A stretch of 6,714 nt of DNA. It comes from RFSX01 sp964495785 (lineage in GTDB: Bacteria > Bacteroidota > Bacteroidia > Chitinophagales > Saprospiraceae). Both the position numbers and the translations under genes were made by a program. The notes beneath the pieces are model-generated. The model saw nothing but the letters and a program-made list of their open reading frames with translations, did not search any database and had not been told where the DNA came from. Of this stretch, positions 5,994 to 6,714 are shown piece after piece; within the stretch, counting starts at the first letter, position 1; every line of letters starts with the position of its first letter. Where the stretch lies: contig CAZBXL010000115.1 of NCBI GenBank assembly GCA_964495785.1, forward strand, positions 1 to 6,714. Reading direction: 5' to 3'.

Positions 5994-6334
5994 TACTTAA
6001 TAGTTTCTCCTGATTTTTTAGAATATCTAACACTTTTATCGCCTTCTTTTCTTCTTCCAACTCTTGTAGGCTTACCAGACTTAGCATCTAATAGCGCTAA
6101 ATTAGATAAATGTATAGAAGACTCTACTTCGTTTATACCACCTGGCTGATCTGCAGTTGGCTTAGTGTGCTTTTTCACAATATTTACACCTTCTACAATA
6201 GCTCTATATTTTTTAGGGAAAATCTCTTTGACCTCACCCTCAGTTCCCTTAAAGGCACCTGATAGTACTATTACTTTATCTCCTTTTTTGACGTGGAGCT
6301 TAGATGTTTTATGTGATGTAATACTTTTATTCAT
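5993..6334 (-). CDS. rplX: 50S ribosomal protein uL24 (L24)
   Basis: The 113-residue protein has the KOW motif near its start (LHVKKGDKVIVLSGAFKGTEGEV in pieces from 13 to 35). It then shows the conserved V-E-G-V-N-I-V-K-K-H-T-K-P segment at 47-59 and a G-G-I-N-E-V-E-S-S-I-H-L-S-N turn at 65-78. uL24 is an early-assembly protein that starts folding of 23S rRNA domain I and lies near the peptide exit. The basic tail after residue 86, ending K-K-S-G-E-T-I-K, is typical of bacterial members. It starts 11 bases after rplN; the leader (ATATAGAATC before the ATG) has no Shine-Dalgarno site. The stop codon shares its last base with the rplE start. Confidence 0.98.
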   Translation of the reverse strand: MNKSITSHKTSKLHVKKGDKVIVLSGAFKGTEGEVKEIFPKKYRAIVEGVNIVKKHTKPTADQPGGINEVESSIHLSNLALLDAKSGKPTRVGRRKEGDKSVRYSKKSGETIK

Positions 6335-6345
6335 GATTCTATATC

Positions 6346-6711
6346 TTATAACACTTCTGGTGCTAATGAAACAATTTTCATAAAGTTCTTCTCTCTTAAT
6401 TCTCTTGCAACAGGTCCAAAAATACGTGTCCCTCTTGGTTCCTCTGCAGCGTTCAACAAAACAACTGCATTATCATCGAATCTAATATAAGATCCATCTT
6501 TACGTCTGATTTCCTTCTTAGTTCTTACGATAACTGCTTTTGTCACTGTTCCCTTCTTAACACCACCTGGAGATGTATCTTTGACTGATACAACGATGGT
6601 ATCGCCTACATGAGCGTATCTTCTTTTAGAGCCACCTAATACTCTAATACAAAGTACCTGCTTTGCTCCAGAGTTATCAGCTACATTTAATCTACTTTCT
6701 TGCTGTATCAT
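6346..6711 (-). CDS. rplN: 50S ribosomal protein uL14 (L14)
   Basis: The 121-residue protein is complete and close to the family's usual 122 residues. It begins MIQQESRLNVADNSGAK and has CIRVLGGSKRRYAHVGD at 21-37, a variant of the common R-V-L-G-G-S-x-R-R-Y-A-x-x-G-D. It continues with AVIVRTKKEIRRKDGSYIRFD in the centre and GTRIFGPVARELR at 94-106. uL14 lies at the subunit interface, forms bridges with 16S rRNA and is the binding site of the silencing factor RsfS. The start is three bases from the window edge (the upstream bases read AAA), so the ribosome binding region and the expected upstream neighbour rpsQ lie outside. It is the first gene of the spc operon in most bacteria. Confidence 0.98.
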   Translation of the reverse strand: MIQQESRLNVADNSGAKQVLCIRVLGGSKRRYAHVGDTIVVSVKDTSPGGVKKGTVTKAVIVRTKKEIRRKDGSYIRFDDNAVVLLNAAEEPRGTRIFGPVARELREKNFMKIVSLAPEVL

Positions 6712-6714
6712 TTT

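Noticed and set aside
6165..6383. Plus-strand open frame of 72 codons
   Set aside because: It lies opposite rplX and the end of rplN; no motif or start signal supports it.

Overview
The window is a single, tightly packed block of translation and secretion genes, all on the minus strand. Read in the direction of transcription (from high to low coordinates) the order is rplN, rplX, rplE, rpsN, rpsH, rplF, rplR, rpsE, rpmD, rplO, secY, map, infA, rpmJ and the first codons of rpsM. This is the classic spc operon running into the start of the alpha operon. Two genes, rpmD (59 codons) and rpmJ (38 codons), are short and easily missed. rpsM is cut by the left window edge after 10 codons, and rplN is complete with its start three bases from the right edge.

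The organism is most likely a member of the Bacteroidota. The sequence is A+T-rich. The order secY-map-infA-rpmJ-rpsM has no adk between secY and map. bL36 is of the type with most zinc ligands lost, and uS14 is the long form without zinc motifs. Most start codons lack a Shine-Dalgarno sequence and follow A/T-rich leaders. I cannot place it below phylum with confidence; the low G+C would suit a cytophaga-like or host-associated lineage, but that is a guess.

Layout: 6711-5993 holds uL14 and uL24, with rplX overlapping the rplE start by one base. 5993-4731 holds uL5, uS14 and uS8. 4710-3252 holds uL6, uL18 and uS5. 3246-2586 holds uL30 and uL15. 2573-1209 encodes the SecY translocon channel, 1203-397 methionine aminopeptidase, 372-154 IF-1, 151-35 bL36 and 32-1 the start of uS13. 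Gaps are between 2 and 34 bases, so there is no stretch of 300 bases without a gene. No internal promoter, intrinsic terminator, tRNA, mobile element or CRISPR array was seen.

The genes work together in making ribosomal subunits, starting translation (IF-1), trimming the initiator methionine at the ribosome exit (MetAP) and moving nascent proteins through the membrane (SecY). This is a conserved housekeeping region. I found no undescribed system; the findings are modest points about zinc-ligand loss, start-site signals and possible post-transcriptional control.
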